This document shows positions 36,945 through 50,100 of a stretch of 64,000 nt of DNA, piece after piece (positions within the stretch are counted from its first letter, which is position 1; every line of letters begins with the position of its first letter). The position numbers were made by a program, and so were the translations under genes. The DNA comes from Apostichopus japonicus (Eukaryota > Echinodermata > Holothuroidea > Aspidochirotida > Stichopodidae). The stretch is taken from the NCBI RefSeq assembly GCF_037975245.1, contig NC_092569.1, positions 19,399,501-19,463,500 of the forward strand. The letters are read 5' to 3'. A model generated the notes under the pieces. The model was not told where the DNA came from, searched no databases, and saw nothing but the letters and a program-made list of their open reading frames with translations.

Positions 36945-39640
36945 GGAAAAGTGATCTAAAAATTAACTTTCGTTGCAAAGTCAAGGGGTATACATGAAAC
37001 CCATTACATTTTATTAGCAATATGTATTACGTTCCAAAATCAGTTGTTCCCAAGTGTCAATGTTGCACATTAATGTTTTTTAGGCCAAAATGGCGGCAAT
37101 TTCCCCATATATATCCTGCACAAAATAGAATAGACCACAAATACCATAAAATTGATCAGAAGGAGAATCTACCTTCATGTTGAGGTCCCGCCGGCTGTTT
37201 TGAACATATGTGGAATGATAATTTGTTTAGTGGGGGAGGGGGGGTCTACTAAAAGGTCACAAAGCACTAAAAACAGAAGTAGAGGGCGCTGTCCATTTCA
37301 GTATATCGGAGCATTGCATACTGCTATGCGCAAAATTATAATTAAAATTACTTCGCGATGCTTTTCATTGTAACTACATGGAAAATCTGTCTTAGTTTGA
37401 TCATGTGCCAAACATCATTCTCCCTAGCCTCATTCTATGCACTGCAATTCCCATACCTATGATTGGTAGCTGGACATGGATATATTAAATGGTGCTTAAA
37501 ATCCTACCCCTCTCCAAAATTTCAGAGATTGAAGCCCCTCTTGAATTTAAAATATTGAGGCAAAGTTAAGGGATTGGGAAGGTATGGGAAAGGGTGAGGT
37601 GGTGTAAGGAGGGGATATGTATAAATCTAGTTTATAAATGAGGAAAGCATATGGGAGTGAAGCTCCAATGTAAACCATAAAGTGTTATGTAAAGAAGGCG
37701 AGAAAGGTGTGTTAGTTTCAGTTCTGAATTATATTATTATTGCAAAAGATATTTTTCATAATTTTTTTTTGAAGCATTTCTTTTTTACAGTTACTTTATA
37801 AAGGGCCAACACATTATGAATAAAGAAGTGTAACTAAAAACAAGCATTTAGCATATTAGGTCAACGGCATATATGAACAGTGACAGTACGCTAGTTATTG
37901 TTACACTTTTTGAACAAGACATTCAACATGCACTGAGTGAGGACATTATGTGGTACAATGATAATTACATTAATATTACCATTCAGAGAGTCAACTGAGT
38001 TGGAGATTCCTTGGAAAACAAGATTTTCAAAGCTTACACCACTTTTGACCAAAAGAGATGTAGTTGGTGTGCCTACATGCAAGTTTGAAAATGTACTTAA
38101 AATATTATGTGTACAATCCAAGACATCACAGGCACACACCATCACCAGTGCATAAATTCCTTTTTACAAATATTTTTAAGCTGAAGTAACAATTGAAAAC
38201 ATTTACTATGTCTAATAGCTACAGTATGTATACATTTTCATAGAACAGGACCTGTAACTGTAGCCGTCAAAAATTAGGACCGAGTCTTCCACGGGAGGCT
38301 GCTCTTTATTTATTCATCTGGTTTTCTTTGTTTACTTTCGTGAAAACTACAAATAAAAATAATAATTTTACAAACAACTACAATATGCACATTCTATCGA
38401 ATACATATATAATAACGAGTGAATATATCATCTATGGTAGTAAGGCTAGTCCATTCAGTGATATAGTCCCATCAAAAGTTCTTACGAAAAGAATATTTAC
38501 TATCTCTGTAATTGATGGTTATACATATTACAATTGGACAGGAAGAAGCCTTTAGGTCCGGGGTAAACTTACATCTAAACCATAACATAAAATAACGTAC
38601 CTCTTTGGACTCTTTACAAATGTCGGCTCAGTTAAGCACTCTGATAGGTGTGGCACAGATAAATTGTGTCTTAACAACATGCATGGTCGGCCTATCAGTA
38701 CAAGGCTGTGCACCCTTTCTCGAAAAATGCCGAGTGAGAGACATCTCGGCCTCGTACACAAAACAATTGAAAGTAACCATTGTGCGGTACTGTAATGAGG
38801 AGAATTCCACATCTGGGAATATTTGCCATGCAGGACAGCACGGGATTGCTGCCGAGCTCACAAATTATGAATACGAACATGTTTAAATAACAATGAATAG
38901 ATTTTATGTAAAGAAATTGTGAATCAACTGTTACAGGACCTGAAGTACATTGTACATTTTCATGAAAATTTGCAGGAATTTAGACATGGCAACTTTCCAT
39001 CATGTCGTCTCTCATGCAGAATTGCAAATTTGAAGGTCTTGAATAATATAACTACTGGAGACAGAATGTGGCCACTGTGAATTGTGTGGACTGATCTCAG
39101 CAGCTTTGGGGCAGGTCCTTGATCCATTGATTCTGTTAAAAGAGCAGATGAAGATAGTTAATATGTATTTGTGATACACAAATGGGCTTCTTTACTTCAC
39201 CTCAACTAATTTAAAGTTGCTTTCAATCACTTCAATGTTGCATAGCTGATAGATAGTTTGAAAAGAGATATGCAACATTGCAATAACTGTCCACATTAAT
39301 AAAAACGGTGACCGATAAAGCTCAAACAAAATATGCTTATTAACTTATGCTGCATATAATGAGTTTTGCAAAATTGATTATTCTACATTAATTTTTTTAC
39401 TTTACAATTCAATTATTTCATCCCTCCTCCTCCCTCCCTTATTTACTTTTAAACAGAACATGGACCTGAATTTCCATTGAAATACATTTAATAAACAAGA
39501 CAGTATGCATGTCTGTTTACTTACCGAACCATGTTGTCGTTTTTTTCAATGATATGTTCACACATGGAACGGGACTACAAGCAGTTATGTATGTTAAAAG
39601 AGCAATGTTTTGCATCATTACGGTATCATAAGTATTTGTA
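36945..39640. other. Left interior of the TIR element
   Basis: No gene could be established. Frames of 60-90 codons overlap on both strands near 37900-38150 and 38550-38890. A good minus-strand donor (AAAGAG then GTACGT) at about 38602 and a TTTTAACAG acceptor near 39140, followed by about 55 open codons, are candidate exon borders for the minus-strand gene at 41662-42428. Their phases did not join cleanly, so I leave them uncalled. Confidence 0.35.
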
Positions 39641-39642
39641 TA

Positions 39643-41603
39643 GGCCCAGGCGCGTATCCAGGATTTTGTAACCCGGGGGGGCGCGAATTACAATCTAAGC
39701 GGAGCGCCACCATCGGTTGGCGCGGAGCGTACAAGAAAATTTCTGGTTTTGATACCCCCCAGATCACCGGAAATGGCACTTCTCGGGCTTGAAAATGACC
39801 AACCAGATGTGCACTTTTGCCTGAGAATCAAGTATTTCCCAAAAGTTTTTTTTCCATCCATAACCTTTTTGAAGATTGTCACCAGTCACACATCATGTTC
39901 GAGCTCATTGCATGTCCTATGGATCATTGCTTTTGTAGGTAATTCTACGTCACGGCCCACAATATCCGAAAGCCCCACTTTTCAAGGTTTTAAGCCCATT
40001 ATTTGTTGAGAATTTGAAAATTGACATTTCTCGTGAATAAAATCACTTTTAAACATACCCATAATGTTGCACAAAATTGAATCTATGGACAACCAATATA
40101 GAAAAACCTCCTGGAACCCCTAACAGATAGGTCAAAATTGCACGAGTAGAGGAAAGTATGATGAAGAATGTTGGTGAGGAAATTTTCTAAAATTCAGTCA
40201 CAGTTAATTTATTGGTGTAGAAATATTGCAACCTCTTATATTGGCTATTATAAAACTTGGTTGAAGGGAATGAAAAATAGCAGATATTTCCGATATCAGG
40301 TATATCGAACCGAACACTACACACATAGGCGTAGGTCACGTAGGAGGCGGGGCTGCAGCCCCCCCCCCCCGCAACCCAATTTTTTCCCATTTTTTCGGAC
40401 ACCTACTGAAAGAAAAATAAATAGCAATGAATAGCTTAAAAATGATCTCCTTGGTAATTAAAATAAAGTTGTAAGCTTGGCCGACATTACTACTGTAAAA
40501 GAGAGTTTTGACATAATGGATCTGTATGCTTTTTCTCCATCTACATAAGACATTTGGTTGTTTACATTAGCATCCGGCGGTATACTGTGCAACTTTGACG
40601 GACCGTTAGGTAAACGATGCCATGCAATGTAATGACCCATGCTTGCTTATATGATATTGGCATCGAAATGTTGAACGCGCGCTTAGCGCGCGAAAAATTT
40701 TGGCTTTTTTCGGGCAAGTCATTACAGCCCCCAAATCCAATTGGGCTCCTACGCCTTTGACTACACACAAAGACAGTTTTTGAGGCTGTTCATCGTGGAA
40801 CATGCATTCAATGCTCACTGATATGATGTTATATCTGCTCTTTGCTTTACAAATTCGAACAGGCCTGTAGCGAGTAATTGCCAAGAGAGGGGCGAAGCCT
40901 GTAGGCAAACTATCTAAGCGAAGCGCCACCATGTGTTGGCGCGAAGCGCTCACTAAAAATTTTGGCCGAAAATGCCTCCCAGATCGCTGGAAATGACACT
41001 TCCCAGGCCTTGTAAGTTGCATCTAAGCATTGTCTATTTTGAAATTACTAGCGATGTCATAAAGAAAATTTGCTCGGGGGGGGGGGGGGGCGGTCGCACC
41101 CTTCCCGAAATGCGTCATGTTCCCCGACGACTCGGTCGAGTTCAAGACCAGCCACAGTTGGTTCCATATAGCACAATTGTACAATTGTTTAAGGCGTCCA
41201 TACACACACACGCGTTATGATAGACCATATATAGTATTTATATAGATACATTAGTGAGAGAGGAAAAATGGAAACTTCAAAAATGGAGTTGTCGGTGTAA
41301 GGGGTTGGGTGAGGCGCAAACCCCCTCCGTAATCCTCGATCTGTCACCGGCTACCATGTGTATATAATAGCGATTAGCGCTTTAACTATGACTGTTCCTC
41401 TTTCTCTTCCCGAGGTCTTGGCGATCTTCTACTCCCTCCTTTTCTCCTTTTTCTCTCTTTTTTCTTTTTCTTTTCCCTTCCTTCCTCTCCTTCTTTTCTT
41501 TCTTCCCCCTCCTTTCCCTTTTTTTCCCTCTTTTTTCTCTCCTCTTTTTCTTACCCGGGGGGCACGCGCCCCCAACGCCCCCCCTGGATACGCACCTGAG
41601 GCC
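39643..41603. mobile_element. MITE-like element nested in the 5.9-kb element
   Basis: The left end GGCCCAGGCGCGTATCCAGG pairs with the reverse complement of the right end, GGCCTCAGGTGCGTATCCAGG, and both abut TATA (39639-39642 and 41604-41607). The interior has two diverged direct copies of a roughly 100-bp block (about 39695-39795 and 40913-41010) with CTAAGCG(G/A)AGCGCCACCAT, a TTGGCGCG hairpin partner, and CCAGATC(A/G)C(C/T)GGAAATG. A pyrimidine tract at 41395-41555 and runs of C and G complete it. No transposase. Non-autonomous by content. Confidence 0.75.
40326..40759. mobile_element. 434-bp MITE-like element nested inside the 2-kb element
   Basis: Flanked by the 10-bp direct repeat ACTACACACA (40316-40325 and 40760-40769). 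The ends share AGGCGTAGG as an inverted repeat. Inside is a perfect hairpin CGCGCGC-TTA-GCGCGCG at 40676-40692. A 9-10-bp duplication would suit a Mutator-like mover, but that assignment is inference. Confidence 0.75.
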
Positions 41604-41661
41604 TATATTCCAACACGTACATATTTGCACTCTATTTGAAGGCAACAGACGGAAATCTTAC

Positions 41662-42428
41662 CTGATTGATCATTGTGTGTGAAGTCTCCAAAATCTGTGC
41701 GGTATCAGTTTTAGCTGTTAAATCCTCCTCTGCAAGACAGAAAATAAAGAAAGAGATTTCAACAACAGTTTTGTTGAATTGAGCCTAGGATGACGATCAT
41801 ATATTTACTTTGTGATTATGATTTACTTCAAGGCCTGTATTTAAGAGACGAGTTGTAACTGTTCAGTTGGTTTAACTCGCATAAGTTCAAAAAATATATA
41901 AACAAGGCATCTTCAACAAGACATACAGCATATTTGAAAGACCATACCAAGGGGAAAACAACTTTGAAATCAGCACCCTCTTCGTTCCCGTGACAAATTG
42001 TACACAGAACGTACATCCAGCCAACCTTCTGTTTCAGCATAGCCTGGTCTATTGAATAACACTGGTTTAGTCAAGGTTAGAACTTAGCGAGGGCTGTGTA
42101 CATTTTTTACCGCGTAGGCCTAGGCTAGTTGAGAACGACTGTGGTTACTGTAACTGTACGAACTCGAATGACACTGTTTCCAGTCGAATAGAACATTCAT
42201 TTTCAATGTAATATTTCAAGAATACTTAAATACAACTCACCAACTGATTGTGTAAGTTTAGATATAGCCCTGGAGATTTTGGAAACGTTGGTAAACTTCA
42301 TATAACATTGCCGGTGATACCCCCACGTTGTTGTGTCCAACGTCAAGTTGAGTTCTGCATTGTCAGACAAAAAATTATTGGCAATATCCCCTAATTCTCC
42401 ACCTAAAGCCTTCCATTCCTTAGCACAT
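41662..42428 (-). CDS. Fragment of unknown spliced gene within the TIR element (two exons)
   Basis: Minus-strand exon 42428-42241 is open over 62 codons (CAKEWKALGGELGD, WGYHRQCYMKFTNVSKISRA) and ends with a GTGAG donor after one base of a codon. Exon 41729-41662 follows a TTGCAG acceptor, supplies the missing two bases, runs for 22 codons (EDLTAKTDTAQILE...MINQ) and ends with GTAAG. The join is EED across the junction. Phase agreement and canonical sites argue for a genuine gene. The spaced C-x3-W and YHRxCYxxF pattern resembles a zinc-binding N-terminal region I associate with uncharacterised invertebrate proteins, but I cannot name the family. The start and the later exons were not found. 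It may be the element's own gene or a captured host gene. Confidence 0.55.
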
Positions 42429-43609
42429 CTGATTACTTAAGCTTTGGAGACATTGGTAAATGAAACATGGATAATGCACTATAATCTCATTTTCGTTCGG
42501 CCGGCCGCCTTATCACTAGTTGACGCCATGTTCAAATGTTGCCAGATGTTAAAAAGTATTGCGCAAGCATATATACGCGATTGTGATTGGTTACTCGTGA
42601 CATCATACGCTGTGTTTTCGCCTTATAAACTCTCTCCAAATTTGATTAAAATGGTAACGGTTATTACTAACAACTGCAAAAATGTGCACGTTAGGCAACT
42701 GGGAACAATCGATAATGGTGATTTCATATTATTTTCATAATTATAATGGCATTTGTTGGTAGTCCTCTCTGTGTTGCAACGAACTTAAACGATTTTGGAC
42801 TTCGGCCCACGGTCTAATGTAATTAAAGAACCAATTATTTTAAAAATCTATTACCCAAAAGGAAGATACTGAAGAATCACAGTGTAGAATGAAATGTACC
42901 ATACTCAAATCATCACAAACACGCATACGCATGCGCACACCCACGGGCATGCGCGCACACACCTACTTACATGCTTGACTAGAAAAACGTCGTCTTAAAA
43001 TATCTTAAATATCATTTAATCATGGAAGGATTAAACTTTTGTCATGTAAGAAAAGAGGGCTTAAAGGTGTCTTCATCGTAAATTAAATATATTACAGACT
43101 ATAAAATTACAATGGGCATAGGCAAATATACCGTATCTGGTCTTGTATAGGTAAACCGAAAGGCTTTTAACTTTTAAGTGGAAAATTTTATTTTATTCCC
43201 CGTTTTTTTTTTAAACGTATGAATAAAATAAATAAAGGCTATATTAAGAACAATATAGATCACAAACTAACCTATTAAAAATGAGCCCACATGAATGCAC
43301 TTCCTTTAATTTACAACAGACCAGATCAGGGGTCTCTAACGTTACTTATGAATATTATGTTGTAAATAGCGAATACCTCGATCATGTAGGTAATTAACTT
43401 AAGAATTAAACAATATTAGCAATAGTTCAGTAGCATAACAAAATATACATATGTCTACATACATACAGGAGTTGATAATCCCATCCCATTTCTGGTATTT
43501 CCGTTTAGTAACGATAAAAATAGATAACACTCGACGTTATTCTCACACTTCTCAATCAACATTTGTAATAAAAAAAAAACATTTTTGCCAAAGTGCATGG
43601 TAGTGCATT

Positions 43610-44510
43610 GACATTTTGTTGTTGTTCAGTGACTTTAAGTAGTGTAATAGTTAGAAAGGAAAATCGATTTCCTATTCCTTATGAAAGTGCGCAGAAACGT
43701 CACGGCTGGATTGTAAAATAAACCGGAGCTCTATGTTTGTTTTAGAAACTCGTACGTCAGGTGCACTTTCATATTTAGCGATATGATTGAGGAAACACTT
43801 GCGAACAAGATTGAGCTGTTTAAACCTTCCGTATGTATATATCATCACCAATGAAACGGAGTACGACATGATAGGCAGTGGCATTGAGAGCCAGATCGGA
43901 GCCCTACAGGGGAAACATGCCAACGCATGCCATGTGTTCCATATGTACCATACCAATCATTATCCAAGGACCTCAATATTGTAACCCAATGGTCAAGCAA
44001 TCCCTCTCCTCCCCGTGCACCCAGTAATACCTGACCATAACAATCTGCAATGTTTGACCTATACTAAATTCTCAAAGCATCTTAATTGGTTTCCTAAGAT
44101 ATCCGTAAACTGAAACAGACAGAACAATAGGATACATGTACACATTGAGGTAGCACGTATTTGTTAAAGTATTTCCTCAAACGTGTGGATGTTTTCAGAA
44201 TATATTTATTTTCGGAAATACGGTTACCTGGCATTTCATATATATACTAGCAAGACGGAAACTTCCTTATTGATTATCACAATATTTCGCCAATCGACCC
44301 TTCAACCTACATGTATCCTGTTGGTTACAGTCTTCAGCTTCTAAATATCCTGGTATACTGATACCTTTGTTCAATATCTACTGACCAAGTAGAGGAAGTA
44401 CATTGATGACAAAAGCACCACAGGTGATTTTGCTGTAATTCAGCAATGCTCTTAATTAAAATACATTCCATTCGTGTTGTCAATCATATTATAACCAACC
44501 ATTTATGATA
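43610..44510. other. 5' flank of gene C
   Basis: Parallels the flank of gene B nearly throughout, with the TATATATA at about 44239. No gene seen. Confidence 0.5.
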
Positions 44511-47115
44511 ATGGACTGCCTCCTTGTCCGAGCAGTGCTTGTATCTTTCCTATGTACAGTGACGATCGGTTTCACTTTGGCAGACGGAATGGTGAGTTCA
44601 ACATGTTATGATCCTTGTTTTTGTTGTATCGAAGAATTCTTAGTTTGTAAGATTTTACTTTCCATCTGTGTGGAAATGAATACCTTATTTAAACATTTGA
44701 AAAGCTTAGTTTTCTATAAGTTTAAATATCTTCGGATTTTATAGCTGAAAAAAAGTTGTTTTTTTTATAAATATGAAGAAAATGTTATCATACAAATATA
44801 GTTGCCATGAAGTAGGCCTACAAAATGCTGTGATACGTAACACACATTTGCTACAGGCATATAAGTGGAAAAGGTAAAGATTGAATTTCATTGTATTTAA
44901 AACTATAAATTCAAGATTCCTTATGGCTTCTAACAATTTATCAAGTCATTTTGAAGACGATAACAATGGAGGGAATAGCTGCCCTGGGGTCATTGAAACT
45001 GTTTTATATCAATGTAAGGGTATATGGTCATCGGCCCCAATTTCTTTTAATTTAGACGTCAAATGGTCTGAGGCATATGCTATAAATGCAGTCTATATAA
45101 GAAGCTAATAACGCATTTTACTTATGAATACTTTTGCAAGGCTGTTTATTAACCCTGACCAATTATTTATCCCCCGCTGATGATCCGAGGTGGTCCTCCC
45201 ATGAGACATGCAAATAGGTAATACAGGTATATATATTGATAGGTAATATATTTCAAAACGGAAATCAGTTTTCATTGTTTACAGAAATGAAAGCTATTTG
45301 TATGAAAAACACTTGTTATTTAAAGTGATGTAAAAAGTGTTAATTACTTTGTGTTGGTAGTTTTGTATGTAATCTCTCAGTATAGGCCATGCACGAGAAA
45401 TGAAAATCATTTTCTAATATAAAGATGGCATTTAAATTTGGTCCTCTTTGAGTAAACATTTCTAGGAACAATTGCTCAGAAAGCTTTCCGGATTATTCTC
45501 AACAAAATTCTGTATAATAAAAGAGACTGTAAAATTTCTCTCGTTGGACACGCAGTTGTACAATTTCTCTCTCAGAAAACGGCAAACTCACTGCTTTTGG
45601 ATATTCTTGAAAAGTGAATTTATATTTTTTCGTTTGAAGAGACTGTTCACTCGGTCGGATTACAATCTTGCGCAATAGCATGTATATTTAGCTTCATTAG
45701 AGTTCTGTAACATACAAGTTAGTATATAGTATTTAGTTTGATTACGATTTGATCAACATAGACATCTGTCTAGAGCTGCTACTTTAAATTAAGTCTCTGT
45801 TTTAAGTTTTATCATAATTTGAAGAAATTTTTGTTGTTGTAATCAAAACATTGCATTTATATACACCTAATACGCGCGCATGTGTTCTTTCTGGAGAATC
45901 TCTGAAAATCCTTCACATTAAAGGTTCCTGACCCTATCTTGCATAAATAATCCAAAACTGACGTGATTTTTCTGCAGCTGACTTCATCCTACAATTTGGT
46001 CTGAGACGACCGCAAATGGACAAACACCGTACAATTAGGAATTTCTAGGAACCAAAAGAGATAACAGGGAATCGAGAGGGATGGATAGCGACAATTTTAC
46101 GTTTATGGTGATAGCTCTGTTCTCATAGAAGACACCCCGTTTAATGAGATTCTTTCTCATCAATTTAGTCAAGTCTCATTACAGATGATGGAGCAAAAAA
46201 TTATGTTTTCGAAACTTCTTTCATTTCTAATTTGCTTTTTTACACGTGACTGAATTTAACACGACAAAGTTGTCTTGAAAACGAAAGTTAGAGAATCAAA
46301 TTAAATTCTTAATAAGTTAATAGTACTCACTCGTTCATTTATGTAATACTCCTTTGCGAGATACATAACTATTTCCACTTCAAGTTTGAGTCAACTTTAC
46401 CAAATTATTTATGTCGTAAAATTATTTTGGTTGAGTTCGCAGTGACATATTGTTGGTCGACTAATAATTTTACTCGAATTGCCGTTACTTGATATTCCTC
46501 TATTTCATACAACTGTAAATTTAATTATAACTTACATTGTTAAATCATTCTTCATTGCAACGATAATGCAATCTGCCAATTATGCAAACGCAAATGTATT
46601 ACAAAAAACTAAATTAAAGAGAGGAGGTTACTTATTACCGGTTTACTTGCATAAAGTGATATCGTAGATAGATCGGTATTCAGTACAGTAACAAATCGCT
46701 GATTCAATCTATTGGAGACACTATTTTCACATTGGTAATAATATTTTTATCTGCAGACGATTTTTACTTTTTCCCAAAATCCAACCGAAAAGAAACAATA
46801 GCTTAATGGTACTATTTAGCTACATATTCCAAGGTAAAACAATATATATTAGTTAGATATTTGTGAATCAATTAACAGCGTTCAAGTAGTTTCTGTGTTT
46901 ATATTTTCATAGTGTATCTTACGATAATTAATGCTTAACTCCCCCATCAAGGCAGTAGACCTCGGCTTTATTCATAACTTCAAAAAACAAAACTGAAAAT
47001 GTGAAGAGAAAGACGTTCTAGCGGTTGCGTTTGGTTTATGTATAACGTACACGGATATTTATAAGACAAAATTTTAATTTAATTTAATTTAAAAGACAAC
47101 ATAGAACACTGCAAG

Positions 47116-47153
<38 letters not shown>

Positions 47154-50100
47154 ATTTTCGTTCGTTAGATTTAAAAGTAAACCTTCGAGTGAATGTCAAT
47201 GTATTGCATTGAAGTAACGTTTCCAATGTGTAATCAAAGGATATTCAAACATTAGTTGAAAACGAATCCCCACGTTTAGATTGTCATAATTCAAAGTTGG
47301 ATAATTCTCTTCAGTTCTTATTTGTTCAGAGCAATACAAGAACTTACTAAAAATTATTAAACATTGATCAGCATAAAAAAAAATCAGAAGTGTGAAGAAC
47401 AGAAACTTCGGTAAATTGATAAAATTATATTTTTCTGGTTCAATTTGGGTATACTTACTTCAATGAAACTTAAAAGCAAATTTTTACACAGTTCGCTGTC
47501 AAACATAATATTTTGTAAAAGGAGAGAAGTAAAGAAACTCTCTCTGATCGGCCCTCCTAAATGTTCAGAATATACACAAAATAACAAAAAAACATTTATT
47601 GTACTATTTTCTGAGAAGAAAACTGAACAAAGTATTTTTTAAGTATATTTAATGATCCCAACGCATTTCAACATGCAACAATTTAAGCTGTTATTACCCA
47701 AGTAAAGTATAAGAAAGTATTCGCCATTTGCAGGAAACAGGCACAGCAGGTTCAATCTAGTACACATATGACCTCATAGTTCACGATTGAATATAACATG
47801 TAAATAAGTAAAGCAAGAGTGAAATTGAACATTGAGGGGAAAATATGTTTACTATATTTATCGCTGATAACATATGCTTTTGATTCTCTTTTACTCAGAG
47901 TAATCAGCAACTCTTTGTAGGAGCGACTGAAGGAAAAGTTAACAGTGAGTATTTATTCATTTTCTATTAATTAACCCTTTTCTTATATTTTCTATTTCCT
48001 GTTAATCATACAATTTCTCATTGATTGATATTTTCATATCTCATAATCCATGACAAACATTTGTCACGGCAACATATGTTACAATTGTTATGATTACTAA
48101 CTCTCGTGTAATATGAGAAGAGATATATATTTTTATTTTACTTATTAATTCCTTCAGTCACAAGCAAGTCAATACATTTCGACCGTAGGAATTAACGACA
48201 GTTTGAACAAATCTTCGGCATTATATATTTGAAATTTATACACAAATTGCATGAGAAGGCTATATATCAACATATGGTACGTTACACGTTGTAAAATAAT
48301 AAAGGATGCTCGGTGGTCTTAAATATTTGTCAATTCATGGTTTCATGTTTTTTCTCAGTATTTTAATATATATAAAAAGTATATAAAAGAATTAAAGTTT
48401 ATTTGTATGTTGCATATGTTGCATATGTTATTCATATACTTTGCAATTTGTGTACCAAACATTAAGCTTGTGTACATATACATCACACATGTTCCATGAT
48501 TTTTTTTCCGTACAAAGTAATAAACCTGAAATAAACTTTTCTTGAAAAAGAGTTGTAATGTCTGAATTGAGTTTTACGTTCAAAAGCAAATTAGTAATAG
48601 TTTATGTTGTCATGTAATTCAGAATGTACTCTTTTTTATTGTTTATTGTAGTATATCCCATACTCAACCTTCATTTTCATAGCTTCCACTTAACTTGAAT
48701 TTTTCCGTTCAGTTCAAAATTGACCATCTATTATTTGTTTAACGTTACAACAGCTATTCGGAGAAGTGTCTTTGTGAAGAAGTTTTCAGTAATGTATTCA
48801 TTTATAAAATATCACTAAATTTTCAAGACTAGTGAATGAATACCAGGCTAACTTTTATCATATCAATTGTAATAGTATTTTGAAAAACAAAAGTTAGATT
48901 TATTAAAACTTATCAATCAACTAAAAAGCAAAACGTTCCTCTAAGTTATATAAGAATGCGCTTCTCTATCGCGTCTAATGAAGGTTCAAAGTAATTTTGT
49001 AATACTATTTTGAAAAAAAAAACAACCTCATGTCTTACTATTGCAGTCTTGCTCTTGTCTGCTGCAGTCATGTCTGCTGCAATCATTTTTGCTGCAGTCT
49101 TGTCTGCTGCAGTCTTGTCTGCTGCAGTCTTTTCTGCTGCTGCTCTTGTCTGATGCAGTCTTGTCTGTTGCAGTCTTGTCTGTTGCAGTATTGTCTGCTG
49201 CAGTCTTGTCTGCTGCTGCTCTTGTCTGATGCAGTCTTGTCTGTTGCAGTCTTGTCTGCTGCTGCTGCAGTCTTGTCTGCTGCAGTCTTGTCTGCTGCAG
49301 TCTTGTCTGCTGCAGTCTTGTCTGCTGCTGCTGCAGTCTTGTCTGCTGCAGTCTTGTCTGCTGCAGTCTTGTCTGCTACAGTCTTGTCTGCTGCTGCTCT
49401 TGTCTGTTGCAGTCTTGTCTGCTGCAGTCTTGTCTGCTGCAGTCTTGCTGCAGTCTTGCTGCAGTCATGTCTGCTGCAGTCTTGCAGTCTTGCTATTGAT
49501 GTGTTAATCTAGCATTAAGCCGAGACGAAATATATGATTATTTAATTAAACTCATTTTGGGTTTACAAATCTGAAATATTCATGGATAAACTTCTGTCGT
49601 TACATGATAACATAATGACAAATCTTGAAGACAACTTTGTTCTCATGATATCTGAATCGCCACTTGTTCTCCTTTTACAGACAATGTTTTACTTTATCAG
49701 CGTCCTGAATATCCAAGAGATTGTCACGAGGTGTTGCATCGTTGTTCACCAACAAGTTCCAGTGGTGTTTATCTCATTAAACCAGACGGTTATGCCGAAC
49801 CTTTCGAAGTCTACTGTGATAACACCGCAGATGATGGTGGATGGACGGTAAGTAGTTCAAATTGAAATATGAATGTTTATGCCAAACATTAGCCTAATAT
49901 TCAGCTTCTTTCAAATCAATGAGCAAAGTTTTAAAATATTAGGTAGTATATTTCCCTCATCCTTGACGTTCTTTTTAAACCAAACGATTAGCAGAAAATG
50001 CTTCAATAATATTGTTTTAACATTGTTTGTTTACGTTTTTCATAAAATTAATATTAAGTTGATCCCAATGTATATTTCATACTTAAATACGAAGAAATAG

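Larger units (their letters stand above)
36926..42816. mobile_element. 5.9-kb element with terminal inverted repeats, family unknown
   Basis: The left end TAGGCCGTGGGCCGAAGT and the reverse complement of the right end, TAGACCGTGGGCCGAAGT, differ at one base. A second inverted block, TTCGTTGCAA, lies about 40 bp inside each end. It interrupts FREP pseudogene 2. The empty site is kept at about 19768 (CAGACATGTAATTTAAG). The flanks give a direct repeat ATG if the ends are counted from TAG, or ATGTA if counted from GGCC. A DNA transposon is the simplest reading, but no transposase signature was recognised. It carries a spliced minus-strand gene fragment and two nested smaller elements. Confidence 0.75.
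36320..43610 (+). pseudogene. FREP pseudogene 2 (exon 7 fragment and intron 7), interrupted
   Basis: A fragment of exon 7 at about 36322-36370 (AGTGACGAGAACGACAACGA then CAGGCTAGATGTTGG) is followed by intron-7-like sequence that matches pseudogene 1 from 19325 on. This sequence breaks off at 36925 in the 5.9-kb TIR element and resumes at 42817, running to about 43610. Nothing of exons 1-6 remains; relative to pseudogene 1, the stretch from about 17385 to 18835 is deleted at 35893. It is not able to code. Confidence 0.65.

Noticed and set aside
38605-38886. 93-codon plus-strand frame with several cysteines, overlapped by three minus-strand frames
   Set aside because: It could suggest a small Cys-rich protein or an exon of the minus-strand gene, but spacing fits no family I know and splice phases do not join. 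Left undecided rather than called.
41358-41645. Frames on both strands rich in Phe/Pro/Leu or Lys/Glu/Arg
   Set aside because: A low-complexity pyrimidine tract inside a MITE-like element.
49030-49512. Long overlapping open frames of 60-160 codons rich in Cys-Leu-Leu-Gln or Val-Leu-Ser-Ala-Ala
   Set aside because: All frames stay open because the DNA is a 15-bp repeat; there is no start context, splice site or conservation in genes A and B.
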